A stretch of DNA of 64,000 nt from Burkholderiales bacterium (GTDB lineage: Bacteria > Pseudomonadota > Gammaproteobacteria > Burkholderiales > Burkholderiaceae_D). Position 1 is the stretch's first letter. The number at the start of each line of letters is the position of its first letter. The stretch is from positions 1 to 64,000 of the forward strand of contig JACPWS010000012.1 in NCBI GenBank assembly GCA_016196925.1, written 5' to 3'. This document shows, piece after piece, positions 43,938 through 56,982 of the stretch. The notes below the pieces were generated by a model that was not told where the DNA came from, ran no database searches, and saw nothing but the letters and a program-made list of their open reading frames with translations. The position numbers and the translations under genes were made by a program.

Positions 43938-44698
43938 GCCGCATGACCGGTTTCAATACCCTGTTTTACAAGGAAGTCTTGCGCTTCTGGAAAGTCGCGA
44001 CCCAGACCATCACCGCGCCCATCATGACGGCCTTGTTGTACCTGCTGATCTTCGGCCATGTGCTGGATGCCCATGTGCAAGTCTATCCCGGCGTCAGGTA
44101 CACGGCCTTCCTGGTGCCTGGCCTGGTGATGATGAGCGTGTTGCAGAACGCGTTTGCCAACGCCTCTTCCTCGCTGATCCAGTCCAAGATCACCGGCAAC
44201 CTGGTGTTCATGCTGCTGCCGCCCTTGTCGCATTGGGACTTGTTCGGCGCCTATGTACTGGCGGCCACCGTGCGCGGCCTGGCGGTCGGTCTCGGGGTGT
44301 TCGTGGTAACGGCCTGGTTCGCCAATCTCAGTTTTGTGGCGCCGGGCTGGATCTTGCTGTTCGCCTTGCTCGGTGCGGCCATGCTCGGCACCATGGGGCT
44401 GATCGCCGGGATCTGGGCCGAGAAATTCGATCAATTGGCGGCCTTCCAGAATTTCTTCATCATGCCCGCTACTTTTTTGTCCGGCGTGTTCTATTCTATT
44501 CATTCCCTGCCGGCTTACTGGCAAACCATTTCGCGCTTCAATCCGTTTTTTTACCTGATAGACGGCTTCCGCTATGGCTTCTTCGGGCATTCGGATGTCG
44601 ATCCCGTGGCCAGTCTGGCCATCGTTGCCGTGTTCTGCCTGTTGCTGGCCGGCATGGCCGTGCAGATGCTGAAAAAAGGCTATAAGTTACGTCACTAA
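43934..44698 (+). CDS. ABC transporter permease (YadH-like)
   Basis: MSRMTGFNTLFYKEVLRFWKVATQTITAPIMTALLYLLIFGHVL; ATGA overlap with the ATPase gene. Confidence 0.9.
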   Translation: MSRMTGFNTLFYKEVLRFWKVATQTITAPIMTALLYLLIFGHVLDAHVQVYPGVRYTAFLVPGLVMMSVLQNAFANASSSLIQSKITGNLVFMLLPPLSHWDLFGAYVLAATVRGLAVGLGVFVVTAWFANLSFVAPGWILLFALLGAAMLGTMGLIAGIWAEKFDQLAAFQNFFIMPATFLSGVFYSIHSLPAYWQTISRFNPFFYLIDGFRYGFFGHSDVDPVASLAIVAVFCLLLAGMAVQMLKKGYKLRH

Positions 44699-44716
44699 TT
44701 ACGTCATTAATTTTGC

Positions 44717-46217
<1,501 letters not shown>

Positions 46218-46218
<1 letters not shown>

Positions 46219-46889
46219 TGTCTACCCAACCGAGCAAGCAATTGACGCTGGCGCTGTCCAAAGGCCGCATTTTCGAAGAAACCCTGCCCTTGCTGGAAGC
46301 GGCCGGCATCCGCGTCACCGAAGACCCGGAAAAATCGCGCAAGCTGATCCTGGCCACCGACGACCCGGACGTGCGCGTCATCATCGTGCGCGCTTCCGAC
46401 GTGCCGACTTATGTGCAATACGGCGCGGCCGATTTCGGCGTGGCCGGCAAGGATGTGCTGCATGAACACGGCGGCGCCGGCCTGTACCAGCCCATCGACC
46501 TGAACATCGCGCGTTGTCGCATGTCGGTCGCGGTTTCGGCCGGTTTCGACTACACCAATGCGGTGCGCCAGGGCGCGCGCTTGCGGGTCGCCACCAAGTA
46601 CACCGAAACCGCGCGCGAACATTTCGCCGCCAAGGGCGTGCATATCGACTTGATCAAATTGTACGGCTCTATGGAGCTGGCGCCGCTGGTCGGCCTGTCG
46701 GATGCGATCGTCGATCTGGTCAGTACTGGCAGCACGCTGCGCGCGAACAACCTGGTGGAAGTCGAGCACATCATGGAAATTTCCTCGCGCCTGGTGGTCA
46801 ACCAGGCCGCGCTGAAACTCAAGCGCGAGCGCCTGCAGCCGATACTGGAAGCGTTTGAGCGCGCTTCCGCAGCGGCTTCCGAAGCTTAA
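46218..46889 (+). CDS. hisG: ATP phosphoribosyltransferase (short form)
   Basis: [23 protein letters not shown]; 223 aa; overlaps murA as TAATG. Confidence 0.96.
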
Positions 46890-46964
46890 AAATACTAGGG
46901 GGGAGTATTTTTTATCCGGCTTTAAAATCGCTGACGATAGAACGATTTTTTCGCATACTCCCCC
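46890..46964 (-). repeat. Copy E4 of palindromic repeat family between hisG and hisD
   Basis: AATACTAGGGGGGAGTATTTTTTATCCGGCTTTAAAATCGCTGACGATAGAACGATTTTTTCGCATACTCCCCC. Confidence 0.85.
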
Positions 46965-47063
46965 AATAAATTGCTCTATTTGCGGTAAACGTTGTTATTG
47001 CACGGTGTTAGGCGCCAAACCTTAGCCGACGCGGTTCTAATCAACGCACTCTGTTTGCAATGT

Positions 47064-47167
47064 CATCCCAGCGTGCCTTTAGCTGGGATCCAGCGACTTT
47101 CGTGGTTAACTAATAACGGTGCAAGGACTCCTTGCACGGATTCCGGCTTGAAGCATGCCGGAATGAC
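47064..47167. repeat. REP-like palindromes upstream of hisD
   Basis: ATCCCAGC..GCTGGGAT; GGTGCAAGGACTCCTTGCAC; GGATTCCGGCTTGAAGCATGCCGGAATGAC. Confidence 0.75.
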
Positions 47168-47232
47168 GATTTGAAGAGTGTCAGTATTCTCAAGCTCTGC
47201 GGAAGTTTTACCACGCAAGGCGTAACTCGAAC

Positions 47233-48573
47233 ATGGTACAAAATAGTGAAGAAAACAGCATGAAAAACCTGATTTCCCGACTGCATTCCGGCGATGCCGG
47301 CTTTGCGCAACAACTGCGCGCCTTGCTGGCGTTCGAAGCGAGCGAAGACGCCGCCATCGACCAGGCCGCGGCGGCCATCCTGGCCGACGTCAAGGCGCGC
47401 GGCGACGCCGCCGTGCTCGACTATACGCAGCGCTTCGACCGCCTGCCGGCCGACAACGTGGCCGCGCTCGAGCTGTCGCAGGCCGAAATGCAAGCCGCGC
47501 TGGCCGGCCTGGCGCCCGCGCGGCGCAGCGCGCTGGAGGCAGCGGCGCAGCGCGTGCGCGCCTATCACGAGCGGCAAAAAGCCGAATGCGGTTCGGCCGG
47601 CTTCAGCTATACCGAAGCGGACGGCACTGTGCTCGGACAAAAAGTCACGCCGCTGGACCGGGTTGGGATTTACGTCCCCGGCGGCAAGGCCGCTTATCCG
47701 TCGTCGGTGCTGATGAATGCGATCCCGGCCAGGGTGGCCGGCGTGCAGGAAATCGTCATGGTGGTGCCGACTCCGGACGGCGTGAAGAATCCGCTGGTGC
47801 TGGCCGCCGCCGCCATCGCCGGCGTCGACCGTGTGTTCACCATAGGCGGCGCGCAAGCCGTGGCTGCGCTCGCTTACGGCACGGCGACGATACCGCAAGT
47901 CGACAAGATCGTCGGCCCGGGCAACGCCTATGTGGCGGCCGCCAAGCGGCGCGTGTTCGGTATCGTCGGTATCGACATGATCGCCGGGCCGTCCGAGATT
48001 CTGATAATCTGCGACGGCACTACCGATCCGGACTGGGTCGCGATGGATTTGTTTTCGCAAGCCGAACACGACGAGCTGGCGCAATCGATTTTGCTGTGCC
48101 CCGATGCGGCTTACCTCGATGCGGTGCAGGCCAGCATCGCCAGACTGCTGCCGGGCATGCCGCGCCAGGATGTGATACGCACCTCGCTGGCGAAGCGCGG
48201 CGCGCTGATACAGGTGGCCGACATGCAGGAAGCGTGCGCGATCGCGAACAGCATCGCGGCCGAGCATCTGGAAATTTCCGCCGAAAATCCGCAACCGTGG
48301 GCCGACCAGATCCGCCATGCCGGCGCCATGTTTCTCGGGCGTTATTCGTCCGAAGCGCTCGGCGATTACTGCGCCGGACCGAATCACGTGCTGCCGACTT
48401 CGCGCACCGCGCGTTTCTCCTCGCCGCTCGGCGTCTACGATTTCCAGAAGCGTTCGTCGATGATACAGGTCAGCCAGCGGGGCGCGCAGACGCTGGGCAA
48501 GATCGCCGCCGAGCTGGCTTATGGAGAAGGCTTGCAGGCGCACGCGCGCAGCGCTGAACTGCGGTTGGAATGA
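47233..48573 (+). CDS. hisD: Histidinol dehydrogenase
   Basis: [28 protein letters not shown]...[12 protein letters not shown]...[18 protein letters not shown]. Confidence 0.97.
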   Translation: MVQNSEENSMKNLISRLHSGDAGFAQQLRALLAFEASEDAAIDQAAAAILADVKARGDAAVLDYTQRFDRLPADNVAALELSQAEMQAALAGLAPARRSALEAAAQRVRAYHERQKAECGSAGFSYTEADGTVLGQKVTPLDRVGIYVPGGKAAYPSSVLMNAIPARVAGVQEIVMVVPTPDGVKNPLVLAAAAIAGVDRVFTIGGAQAVAALAYGTATIPQVDKIVGPGNAYVAAAKRRVFGIVGIDMIAGPSEILIICDGTTDPDWVAMDLFSQAEHDELAQSILLCPDAAYLDAVQASIARLLPGMPRQDVIRTSLAKRGALIQVADMQEACAIANSIAAEHLEISAENPQPWADQIRHAGAMFLGRYSSEALGDYCAGPNHVLPTSRTARFSSPLGVYDFQKRSSMIQVSQRGAQTLGKIAAELAYGEGLQAHARSAELRLE

Positions 48574-49490
48574 GCATGGAGTGGCGTAACCGGATATTTT
48601 GCGAAGACGCCCTGGACGGCCTGGCGCGCATCCCCGACGCCAGCGTCGATTTGATCCTGACCGATCCGCCTTACGGCCTCGGCAAGGATTACGGCAACGA
48701 TTCCGACAAGCAGGCCGCCGCCGACTATCTGGCGTGGACCGCAAGCTGGATCGATGCGGTGCTGCCGAAATTGAAGAGCAGCGGCTCGCTGTATATCTTT
48801 TTAACCTGGCGCTATGCGCCGGAAATCTTCGTCATGCTGAAACAGCGCATGAGCATGCTGAATGAAATCATCTGGGACCGCCGGGTGCCGTCGATGGGCG
48901 GCGGCACCCGCAATTTCAGCTCGGTGCACGACACAATAGGTTTTTTTGCGAAAGCCAAGGGCTATTATTTCGACCTCGATGCGGTGCGCATTCCCTACGA
49001 TGCCGCCACCAAGAAGGCGCGCTCGCGCTCGATTTTCGTCGGCGCCAAATGGCTGGAACTCGGCTATAACCCGAAAGACGTCTGGAGCGTTTCGCGCCTG
49101 CATAAAGAACACCGGGAGCGGGCCGACCATCCGACCCAAAAGCCGCTCGAAATTATCGAGCGCATGTTGCTGGCTTCCTGCCCGCCCGGCGGCGTGGTGC
49201 TCGATCCCTTCATGGGCAGCGGCACCACCGCCGTCGCCGCCAAACGGCGCGGACGCGATTTCGTCGGCTTCGAACTGAACCCCGGCTATTGCGAGATCAT
49301 ACGGCAGCGCCTGTCGTCGGCCGAGTCCACCCCGGTCGCTGCCAGCAATCAGCCTACCGAACCGGTACGCGAGAAAATCAGCGCGATCAAACCGGCGAAA
49401 CGCGGCCGGAACAGCCGCGTTCAGCCGGCCGCGCCGGAAAGCGCCGAGGCGCAGCAAGCCACCAGTTTAGAAAAAATGGGAGTCGCATGA
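48570..49490 (+). CDS. Beta-class site-specific DNA methyltransferase (N6-adenine/N4-cytosine type)
   Basis: Motif IV TDPPYG N-terminal and motif [28 protein letters not shown]-terminal, HPTQKP; ATGA overlaps with hisD (48570) and hisC (49487). Confidence 0.93.
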   Translation: MSMEWRNRIFCEDALDGLARIPDASVDLILTDPPYGLGKDYGNDSDKQAAADYLAWTASWIDAVLPKLKSSGSLYIFLTWRYAPEIFVMLKQRMSMLNEIIWDRRVPSMGGGTRNFSSVHDTIGFFAKAKGYYFDLDAVRIPYDAATKKARSRSIFVGAKWLELGYNPKDVWSVSRLHKEHRERADHPTQKPLEIIERMLLASCPPGGVVLDPFMGSGTTAVAAKRRGRDFVGFELNPGYCEIIRQRLSSAESTPVAASNQPTEPVREKISAIKPAKRGRNSRVQPAAPESAEAQQATSLEKMGVA

Positions 49491-50569
49491 TGTCCTTGAT
49501 AGAAAATATTATCCGTCCCGAGATACGGGATTTGTCGGCTTACCATGTGCCGGAAGCCGAGGCTTACCTGAAGCTCGATGCGATGGAAAATCCCTACACC
49601 CTGCCGCCCGACTTGCAGCAAGAACTGGCGCAACGATTGGCGCGAGTCGCGCTGAATCGCTATCCGGCGCCTTCGTATACCGCCTTGAAACAGGCGATAC
49701 AAGACAAACTCGGCGTGCCGGCCGGACGCGAGATCGTGCTCGGCAACGGTTCGGATGAATTGATCGCGATGATCTCCACCGCCTGCGCCAAAGCGGGCGC
49801 CAAGGTGCTGGCGCCCGTGCCCACTTTCGTGATGTATGCGATCTCGGCGCAATTCTCCGGACTGGAATTTATCGGCCTGCCTTTGCGCGCCGATTTCACT
49901 CTGGATCTGGCCGCCATGCTGGCCGCCATCGCCGAGCACAAGCCGGCCATCACTTACCTGGCGTATCCGAACAATCCCACCGGCGCCCTTTACGATGCGG
50001 CCGACATAGCAGAGATCTTGCGCGCGGTCGGCGACAGCGGCGTGGTGGTGGTGGACGAGGCCTATCAGCCGTTCGCGCAAACCAGCTTCATGCCGCGCCT
50101 GGCCGAATTCGACAACCTGGTGGTGATGCGCACCGTCTCCAAGCTGGGGCTGGCCGGCATCCGTCTCGGCTACATGGCCGGCAACAATGCGCTGATGCAG
50201 GAATTCGAAAAAGTCCGCCCGCCTTACAATATCAATGTCCTGAGCCAGGCCGCAGCCGAATTCGTGCTGCAGCATGTGGACGTGCTGGAAGCGCAGGCGG
50301 CCGAATTGCGCAGCCAGCGCACAGCCTTGATGGCCGCCTTGGCGGACTTGCCTGGTGTAGAGGTATTTCCCTCGGCAGCTAATTTTGTGTTGATACGCGT
50401 TGCAAATGCCGAACAAGTATTCGCGAAATTGCTGGAACAAAAAATTTTAGTCAAAAATGTAGGTAGAATGCATAAGCTACTGGAAAACTGTCTGCGCATC
50501 ACGGTCAGTACTTCGGAAGAAAATGCACTCTTTCTTGCTGCCTTGGCAGCATCTCTGTCCTCAAAATGA
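49487..50569 (+). CDS. hisC: Histidinol-phosphate aminotransferase
   Basis: [42 protein letters not shown]...; [22 protein letters not shown]. Start at 49487. Confidence 0.95.
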   Translation: MMSLIENIIRPEIRDLSAYHVPEAEAYLKLDAMENPYTLPPDLQQELAQRLARVALNRYPAPSYTALKQAIQDKLGVPAGREIVLGNGSDELIAMISTACAKAGAKVLAPVPTFVMYAISAQFSGLEFIGLPLRADFTLDLAAMLAAIAEHKPAITYLAYPNNPTGALYDAADIAEILRAVGDSGVVVVDEAYQPFAQTSFMPRLAEFDNLVVMRTVSKLGLAGIRLGYMAGNNALMQEFEKVRPPYNINVLSQAAAEFVLQHVDVLEAQAAELRSQRTALMAALADLPGVEVFPSAANFVLIRVANAEQVFAKLLEQKILVKNVGRMHKLLENCLRITVSTSEENALFLAALAASLSSK

Positions 50570-51168
50570 ATATGTCAGCCCCACGCAGCGCGGCAGTCAG
50601 CCGCAACACCAACGAAACGCAGATCCGCGTCGCCATCAATCTGGACGGCAGCGGCAAGCAAAGCCTGAACACCGGCGTCCCTTTCCTCGACCACATGCTG
50701 GACCAGATCGCGCGTCACGGCTTGATCGACCTCGAGATCGAGGCGGCCGGCGACTTGCATATCGACGCCCACCACACGGTGGAAGATGTCGGCATCACCT
50801 TGGGCCAGGCGTTCGCGCAGGCGCTCGGCGACAAGAAGGGCATACGCCGCTACGGCCATGCCTACGTGCCGCTGGACGAGGCGCTGTCGCGCGTGGTGAT
50901 CGATTGCTCCGGTCGCCCCGGCCTGGAATTCCATGTGCCGTTCACGCGCGCCACCATAGGCAGCTTCGACGTCGATCTGACCCGCGAATTTTTCCAGGGT
51001 TTCGTGAATCACGCGCTGGTCAGCCTGCATATCGATAATCTGCGCGGCAATAACGCGCATCACCAATGCGAAACCGTGTTCAAGGCCTTCGGCCGCGCGC
51101 TGCGCATGGCGGCCGAGCTCGATGCGCGCGCCGCCGGCACCATCCCTTCGACCAAGGGCAGTCTGTAA
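50566..51168 (+). CDS. hisB: Imidazoleglycerol-phosphate dehydratase
   Basis: [42 protein letters not shown]. Confidence 0.97.
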   Translation: MNMSAPRSAAVSRNTNETQIRVAINLDGSGKQSLNTGVPFLDHMLDQIARHGLIDLEIEAAGDLHIDAHHTVEDVGITLGQAFAQALGDKKGIRRYGHAYVPLDEALSRVVIDCSGRPGLEFHVPFTRATIGSFDVDLTREFFQGFVNHALVSLHIDNLRGNNAHHQCETVFKAFGRALRMAAELDARAAGTIPSTKGSL

Positions 51169-51195
51169 CCATGAAGCCGGCCGCGGGCCGGCGAG

Positions 51196-51840
51196 ATGCA
51201 TATGAACAAAATTGTAGTAGTTGATTACGGCATGGGTAACTTGCGCTCGGTAGCGCAAGCGCTGCGCGCCGTCGCGCCCGAAGCCGACGTGAAAATTTCC
51301 GGCGAAGTGGCCGACATCCGCAGTGCCGACCGCATCGTCTTGCCCGGCCAGGGCGCGATGCCCGATTGCATGCGCAGCCTGCGCGAATCCGGCGTGCAGG
51401 AAGCCGTGCTGGAAGCGGCGCGCAGCAAGCCGTTGTTCGGCGTCTGTGTCGGCGAGCAAATGTTGTTCGACCTCAGCGCCGAAGGCGATACGCCCGGCCT
51501 CGGGCTGTTGCCGGGCAAAGTAGTGCGTTTCGCGCTGGACGGCCAGTTGCAAGCCGACGGCTCGCGTTTCAAGGTGCCGCAAATGGGCTGGAACCGCGTG
51601 CAGCAATCGCGATCTCATGCTTTGTGGCAAGATATTGCCGATGGTGCTTATTTTTATTTCGTGCACAGCTATTACGCGCAGCCGGCGGTGGCCGGCGATA
51701 TCGTTGGCCTCACCGATTACGGCAGCTCGTTCGCCTGCGCCGTGGCGCGCGATAACATTTTTGCCACCCAGTTTCATCCGGAAAAGAGTGCAAGCGCCGG
51801 CTTGCAACTGTATAAGAATTTTGTACACTGGAATCCCTGA
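51196..51840 (+). CDS. hisH: Imidazole glycerol phosphate synthase subunit HisH
   Basis: [36 protein letters not shown]. Confidence 0.97.
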   Translation: MHMNKIVVVDYGMGNLRSVAQALRAVAPEADVKISGEVADIRSADRIVLPGQGAMPDCMRSLRESGVQEAVLEAARSKPLFGVCVGEQMLFDLSAEGDTPGLGLLPGKVVRFALDGQLQADGSRFKVPQMGWNRVQQSRSHALWQDIADGAYFYFVHSYYAQPAVAGDIVGLTDYGSSFACAVARDNIFATQFHPEKSASAGLQLYKNFVHWNP

Positions 51841-51865
51841 TTCCGGCGATTTGTTTAGTTTTCCT

Positions 51866-51993
51866 CTGGGAGGCGCAGAAAAATTCGGAGTTCGTCATCC
51901 CCGCGCAAGCCGGGATCCATCTGAGTTCTCGATTCACCTGGATTCCCGCTTGCGCGGGAATGGCGTCGTTAGCGTTAATTTGCGTTTCTTTAG
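51866..51993. repeat. MITE/BIME-like repeat family A copy between hisH and hisA
   Basis: GTCATCCCCGCGCAAGCCGGGATCCATCTGAG...CACCTGGATTCCCGCTTGCGCGGGAATGGCG...TTTGCGTTTCTTTAG. Confidence 0.75.
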
Positions 51994-52024
51994 TTTATAA
52001 GCACCTTTTTTTGTTGATCACATC

Positions 52025-52828
52025 ATGCTGCTCATCCCCGCTATCGACCTGAAAGACGGTCACTGTGTACGCCTGAAACAAGGCGATATGGACCAGGCTA
52101 CCGTGTTTTCCGAAGACCCCGCCGAAACGGCGCGCCACTGGCTGAAGCAAGGCGCACGCCGCCTGCATCTGGTCGACCTGAACGGCGCCTTTGCCGGCAA
52201 GCCGAAGAACGAGGCGGCCGTCAAAGCCATACTGCAAGCGGTGCGCGAGTACGCTGAAGAAACCGACAGCGAAGAAATCCCGGTGCAGCTCGGCGGCGGC
52301 ATCCGCGATCTGGACACCATAGAGCGCTATCTGGACGGCGGCCTGTCTTACATCATCATCGGCACCGCCGCAGTCAAGAATCCCGGCTTCCTGGCCGACG
52401 CCTGCAGCGCGTTTCCGGGCCAGATCATCGTCGGCATCGACGCCAAGGACGGCAAGGTGGCGACCGACGGCTGGAGCAAGCTGTCCGGCCACGAAGTGAT
52501 CGATCTCGCAAAAAAATTCGAAGACTATGGGGTGGAAGCCATCATCTACACCGACATCGGCCGCGACGGCATGATGGGTGGCGTGAATATAGCCGCCACC
52601 GTCAAGCTGGCGCAGGCGGTCAGCATCCCGGTGATCGCTTCCGGCGGCGTGCACAACCTGGCCGATGTCGAAGCGCTGTGCGCGGTGCAGGACGAAGGCA
52701 TCGAAGGCGTGATCTGCGGCCGATCGATTTACGAAGGCACGTTGGATCTGGCTTCCGCGCAGGAACGTGCTGACAAGCTGAGTCTGGAGATCGACGGCGG
52801 CTTCGATCTGGAAGAAGAGCAAGCATGA
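52025..52828 (+). CDS. hisA: Phosphoribosylformimino-AICAR ribotide isomerase
   Basis: [32 protein letters not shown]. Confidence 0.97.
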   Translation: MLLIPAIDLKDGHCVRLKQGDMDQATVFSEDPAETARHWLKQGARRLHLVDLNGAFAGKPKNEAAVKAILQAVREYAEETDSEEIPVQLGGGIRDLDTIERYLDGGLSYIIIGTAAVKNPGFLADACSAFPGQIIVGIDAKDGKVATDGWSKLSGHEVIDLAKKFEDYGVEAIIYTDIGRDGMMGGVNIAATVKLAQAVSIPVIASGGVHNLADVEALCAVQDEGIEGVICGRSIYEGTLDLASAQERADKLSLEIDGGFDLEEEQA

Positions 52829-53589
52829 GCCTGGCGAAACGCATCATCCCCTGCCTGGACGTGACCGCCGGTCGCGTGGTCAAGGGCGTCAATTTCCAGG
52901 AATTGCGCGACGCCGGCGATCCGGTCGAGATCGCGCGCCGCTACGACCAGCAGGGCGCCGACGAACTGACTTTCCTCGATATCACCGCTTCCTCCGATGG
53001 ACGCGACCTGATCTTGCCGATTATCGAAGCGGTCGCTTCGCAAGTCTTCATCCCGCTGACGGTAGGCGGCGGCGTGCGGGCTGTGGCCGATGTGCGCCGC
53101 TTGCTGAACGCCGGCGCCGATAAGGTCGGCATCAATACTTCGGCCGTGACCAATCCGCAACTGGTGGCCGATGCCGCCAACAAATACGGTTCGCAATGCA
53201 TCGTGGTGGCGATCGACGCCAAACGCGTCGCGCCCGGCAAGTGGGAAGTGTTCACCCACGGCGGCCGCAATGCCACCGGCCTCGATGCGGTGGAATGGGC
53301 GCAGCACATGGCCAGGCTCGGCGCCGGCGAAATCCTGCTGACCAGCATGGACAAGGACGGCACCCGCTCCGGCTTCGACCTCGGCCTGACGCGCGCGGTG
53401 TCCGATGCGGTCAGCATCCCGGTGATCGCCTCGGGCGGCGTCGGCAGCCTGCAAGACTTGGCGGACGGCATCAAACTCGGCGGCGCCGACGCCGTGCTGG
53501 CGGCCAGTATTTTTCACTATGGACAACATACCGTGCAGGAAGCCAAGCTGTTCATGGCGGCGCAACAGATAGCGATGAGGTTGGCATGA
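52825..53589 (+). CDS. hisF: Imidazole glycerol phosphate synthase subunit HisF
   Basis: [37 protein letters not shown]. Confidence 0.97.
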   Translation: MSLAKRIIPCLDVTAGRVVKGVNFQELRDAGDPVEIARRYDQQGADELTFLDITASSDGRDLILPIIEAVASQVFIPLTVGGGVRAVADVRRLLNAGADKVGINTSAVTNPQLVADAANKYGSQCIVVAIDAKRVAPGKWEVFTHGGRNATGLDAVEWAQHMARLGAGEILLTSMDKDGTRSGFDLGLTRAVSDAVSIPVIASGGVGSLQDLADGIKLGGADAVLAASIFHYGQHTVQEAKLFMAAQQIAMRLA

Positions 53590-53981
53590 GTGCATGGCTG
53601 AACAAGGTCAGATGGGATGAGCATGGCCTGGTGCCGGTGATCGCCCAGGATGCCGAGAGCGGCGATGTGCTGATGTTCGCCTGGATGAACCGCGAAGCGC
53701 TCAGCAAGACCGTGGAATGCGGCGAAGCCGTGTACTGGAGCCGTTCGCGCAAGAAACTCTGGCATAAGGGCGAAGAATCGGGCCATATCCAGAAGGTCAT
53801 GGAAATCCGCCTCGATTGCGACGAAGACGTGGTTTTGCTGAAGATCAAACAGCTGGAAGACATCGCCTGTCATACTGGCCGCCATTCCTGTTTCTTTCAG
53901 AAATTCGAAGGCGGCGTCAACGACGGCGAGTGGCAAACGGTCGAGCCCGTCTTAAAAGATCCGGAAAGTATTTACAAATGA
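53586..53981 (+). CDS. hisI: Phosphoribosyl-AMP cyclohydrolase
   Basis: [53 protein letters not shown]. Confidence 0.96.
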   Translation: MSAWLNKVRWDEHGLVPVIAQDAESGDVLMFAWMNREALSKTVECGEAVYWSRSRKKLWHKGEESGHIQKVMEIRLDCDEDVVLLKIKQLEDIACHTGRHSCFFQKFEGGVNDGEWQTVEPVLKDPESIYK

Positions 53982-54337
53982 GCCAAGAACAGACTCTGCA
54001 GCGCCTGGCCGCCGTGATAGAAGGCCGCAAGCCGGCCAATGGCGGCGATCCGGCGACTTCCTATGTGGCGCGCCTGTTCGCCAAGGGCGACGACGCGATA
54101 CTCAAGAAAATCGGCGAAGAAGCCACCGAAACCGTGATGGCGGCCAAGGATGCGCGCGTGTCCGGCGACCATTCCAAACTCTTGTACGAATGCGCCGATC
54201 TGTGGTTTCATAGCCTGGTCATGCTGGCGCAATACGATCTGACGCCGCAGCAAGTGCTGGACGAGCTGGCGCGGCGCGAAGGCCTGTCCGGTTTGGAAGA
54301 AAAAGCCGCCCGCAACGATGGCAATGAACAACAGTGA
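53978..54337 (+). CDS. hisE: Phosphoribosyl-ATP diphosphatase
   Basis: [30 protein letters not shown]. Confidence 0.96.
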   Translation: MSQEQTLQRLAAVIEGRKPANGGDPATSYVARLFAKGDDAILKKIGEEATETVMAAKDARVSGDHSKLLYECADLWFHSLVMLAQYDLTPQQVLDELARREGLSGLEEKAARNDGNEQQ

Positions 54338-54343
54338 ACAACA

Positions 54344-54730
54344 ATGAATGAGGTGAGTGTGGATAACTGTATTTTTTGCAAGATCGCCAGCAAGCAAATC
54401 CCGTCCAGTGTCGTGTACGAAGATGAAGAGTTTCTGGCGTTCAAGGACATCCATCCGGCCGCGCCGGTGCATGTGCTGATTATCCCTAAATTGCATATCG
54501 ATACCTTGTCGACCACGCAAGTCGAACATATTCCCTTGCTCGGCAAGATGTTGGAGCTGGTGCCCAAGCTGGCGCATGAACTCGGTTGCGGCCTGGTCAG
54601 ACATAGCGACGGCAGCCTGACTGGCGGCTACAAAACCTTGATCAACACCGGTCCGGACGGCGGGCAAGAGGTGTATCATTTGCATATACATCTGATCGGC
54701 GGCCCCAAGCCCTGGCACGGGCAGCGTTGA
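54344..54730 (+). CDS. HIT-family nucleotide-binding protein (HinT-like)
   Basis: DNCIFCKIASKQIPSSVVYEDEEFLAFKDIHPAAPVHVLIIPK...VYHLHIHLIGG. Confidence 0.95.
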   Translation: MNEVSVDNCIFCKIASKQIPSSVVYEDEEFLAFKDIHPAAPVHVLIIPKLHIDTLSTTQVEHIPLLGKMLELVPKLAHELGCGLVRHSDGSLTGGYKTLINTGPDGGQEVYHLHIHLIGGPKPWHGQR

Positions 54731-54773
54731 TCGTATTCATTTTTAGAGAGCGCGGCTCTCATCGGGAGTAAGT

Positions 54774-54992
54774 ATGGGTTCGTTTAGTATTTGGCACTGG
54801 CTGATCGTGCTGGTGATCGTCATGTTGGTCTTCGGCACCAAGAAACTCGGCAATATCGGTTCTGATCTCGGCAAGGCCGTCAAAGGTTTCAAAGACGGCG
54901 TCAAGGGCGAAGAAGACAAGCCGGCGGCAACGCAGCAAGTGGCTGACAAAAGCACGATAGACGTCGAAGCCAAAGAAAAATCCAAGCAGTGA
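54774..54992 (+). CDS. tatA: Sec-independent translocase TatA
   Basis: [42 protein letters not shown]. Confidence 0.96.
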   Translation: MGSFSIWHWLIVLVIVMLVFGTKKLGNIGSDLGKAVKGFKDGVKGEEDKPAATQQVADKSTIDVEAKEKSKQ

Positions 54993-55026
54993 AACGCTGG
55001 CGTTTTTTGTTCCTTAGGCTGGCGCG

Positions 55027-55506
55027 ATGATAGACCTAGGCATCAGTAAGCTGGCCTTGATCGGTGTGGTGGCCCTGGTCGTGATCGGCCCGGAAAAGTT
55101 ACCGAAAGTGGCCCGCATGGCGGGTTCGCTGTTCGGTCGCGCCCAGCGCTATATCAATGAAGTGAAATCCGAAGTCAGCCGCGAGATCGAGCTGGAAGAA
55201 TTGCGCAAGATGCAGCAGGAAGTGCAGGCGGCCGCGCAAGATGTCCAGCAATCGGTAGCCGAGACCATCGCGCAGACCGAAAGCGAGCTGCAATCGGCCT
55301 GGCAAGAGAATTCTCTGCTGGCGCCGGCCACGCCGGATCAGCTGGCCGTGAAAGCCAAGGATTTCCGTCGCAAGAAGCTGGCGCGCACTTCGGCTGTACC
55401 GGCTTGGTATAAGAGCCGCAATGGCCAGCGCAGCCACGTGATTTCCGGCTCGGCCCGCATGGCGCGCCACCGCGTCAAGGCGCGTACTCCTGTCAGCTTT
55501 TTTTAG
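55027..55506 (+). CDS. tatB: Sec-independent translocase TatB
   Basis: MIDLGISKLALIGVVALVVIGPEKLPKVARMAG. Confidence 0.95.
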   Translation: MIDLGISKLALIGVVALVVIGPEKLPKVARMAGSLFGRAQRYINEVKSEVSREIELEELRKMQQEVQAAAQDVQQSVAETIAQTESELQSAWQENSLLAPATPDQLAVKAKDFRRKKLARTSAVPAWYKSRNGQRSHVISGSARMARHRVKARTPVSFF

Positions 55507-55547
55507 TTTCCTATGTCCCCAAGTTTTTCATTTCCGGCGGATGCCGC

Positions 55548-56300
55548 ATGAGCGATCCTAGCCAGCAAGCACCTGAGGAAAGTTTCATTTCCCACCTGGT
55601 CGAATTGCGCGACCGCCTGGTGCGCGCCAGCATAGGCATCGCCATCGTGACCGCGATCCTGATGATCTGGCCCGGCCCTTCCGCGATTTACGATTTCTTG
55701 GCGCAACCTATGCTGGCTTCGCTGCCGGCCGGTTCCAAGATGATCGCCACCGGCGTGATCTCGCCTTTCATGGTGCCGATGAAGGTGACGTTGTTGCTGG
55801 CCTTCGTGCTGACCTTGCCCTGGGTGCTGTACCAGGCCTGGGCCTTTATCGCGCCCGGTCTGTACACCCATGAAAAGAAGCTGGTCGCGCCGCTGGTGAT
55901 TTCATCCTCGCTGCTGTTCATGGCAGGCGTGGGATTTTGCTATTTCTTTGTGTTTGGCCGCGTATTCAAGTTCATCAACGAATTCGCGCCGGCTTCCATC
56001 AACGTGGCGCCGGACATAGAAAACTACCTCGATTTCATCATGGCTATGTGCCTGGCTTTTGGTGTGACTTTTGAAGTGCCGGTAGTGGTGGTGGTGCTGG
56101 TGCGCATGGGCCTGGTGCCGCTGGACAAGCTGAAAGCGATACGTCCGTATGTGATCGTGGGCGCCTTCGTGATCGCCGCCATCGTCACGCCGCCGGATAT
56201 CGTCAGCCAATTCTCGCTGGCCCTGCCGATGTGCCTGCTGTACGAACTCGGCTTGCTGCTGGCCCCGCTGTTTGTGCGCGTGACGCAGGCGCCGGAGTAA
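55548..56300 (+). CDS. tatC: Sec-independent translocase TatC
   Basis: FISHLVELRDRLVRASIGI..., multi-TM TatC signature. Confidence 0.96.
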   Translation: MSDPSQQAPEESFISHLVELRDRLVRASIGIAIVTAILMIWPGPSAIYDFLAQPMLASLPAGSKMIATGVISPFMVPMKVTLLLAFVLTLPWVLYQAWAFIAPGLYTHEKKLVAPLVISSSLLFMAGVGFCYFFVFGRVFKFINEFAPASINVAPDIENYLDFIMAMCLAFGVTFEVPVVVVVLVRMGLVPLDKLKAIRPYVIVGAFVIAAIVTPPDIVSQFSLALPMCLLYELGLLLAPLFVRVTQAPE

Positions 56301-56969
56301 TCAGACGCTGCGTAGCCAGCGCACCAGCGGACCGGCGCTTTGCCAGGCGCTCAGCAGGGTGGTTTTTACTTGCGCGCCATCCATGCCCCGCAACGGGCAT
56401 TCGCTCCACACCATGAAATTCTTCAGCTTGATCTGTTCTATATACGGCAGTTCAGCGTCAAAGCCTTTCGGTGGGCGGCTCAGCTTGCCTTCTTCCTGCA
56501 GCGTGCCGAACGCCTGTTTCAGTTTCTTGTCCTTCAGCATTTTGCCGAAGCCATCCGGGTCAGCCACGATGTGCTGACGGATCGCGCGCAGCCGGTCGGC
56601 GGGCGGCATGTATTCGCCGCAGGCAAAAAACAATACGCCATTGGCGTCGATCTGGAAATAATAAGCCGGGCCGCCGCCTTCGCTAGGCTTCTTGCGTCCG
56701 CTAGGCAGGATGGAGGCGGAAAACGTGGTCTTGTACGGTGACTTGTCGTGCGCGAAACGCACATCGCGGTTGATGCGGAACAAGGCTTTTTTCGGCTCGC
56801 AGCCCGCGATAGCGGGGTCGGATTTAGCCAGGCCGGCGATCAGCTCGGTCACTAGTTGCAGGAATTCGGCGCGCAAGATGTCGTAGCGCGGCTTGTTCAT
56901 GACGAACCAGGCGCGGTGATTGTTTTCCGTCAGTTCGGACAGGAAGGCTTGCAGATCGGGAAAATGCAT
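56301..56969 (-). CDS. DUF2461-like protein
   Basis: FPDLQAFLSELTENNHRAWFVMNKPRYDILRAEFLQLV...FRINRDVRFAHDKSPYKTTFSA. Confidence 0.85.
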   Translation of the reverse strand: MHFPDLQAFLSELTENNHRAWFVMNKPRYDILRAEFLQLVTELIAGLAKSDPAIAGCEPKKALFRINRDVRFAHDKSPYKTTFSASILPSGRKKPSEGGGPAYYFQIDANGVLFFACGEYMPPADRLRAIRQHIVADPDGFGKMLKDKKLKQAFGTLQEEGKLSRPPKGFDAELPYIEQIKLKNFMVWSECPLRGMDGAQVKTTLLSAWQSAGPLVRWLRSV

Positions 56970-56982
56970 GGTGAGCTCCGCC

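Noticed and set aside
46890-46964. E4 as a simple hisG terminator
   Set aside because: It shares the core and ends with three other copies in unrelated contexts, so a repeat-family explanation is better, although it may also affect transcription.
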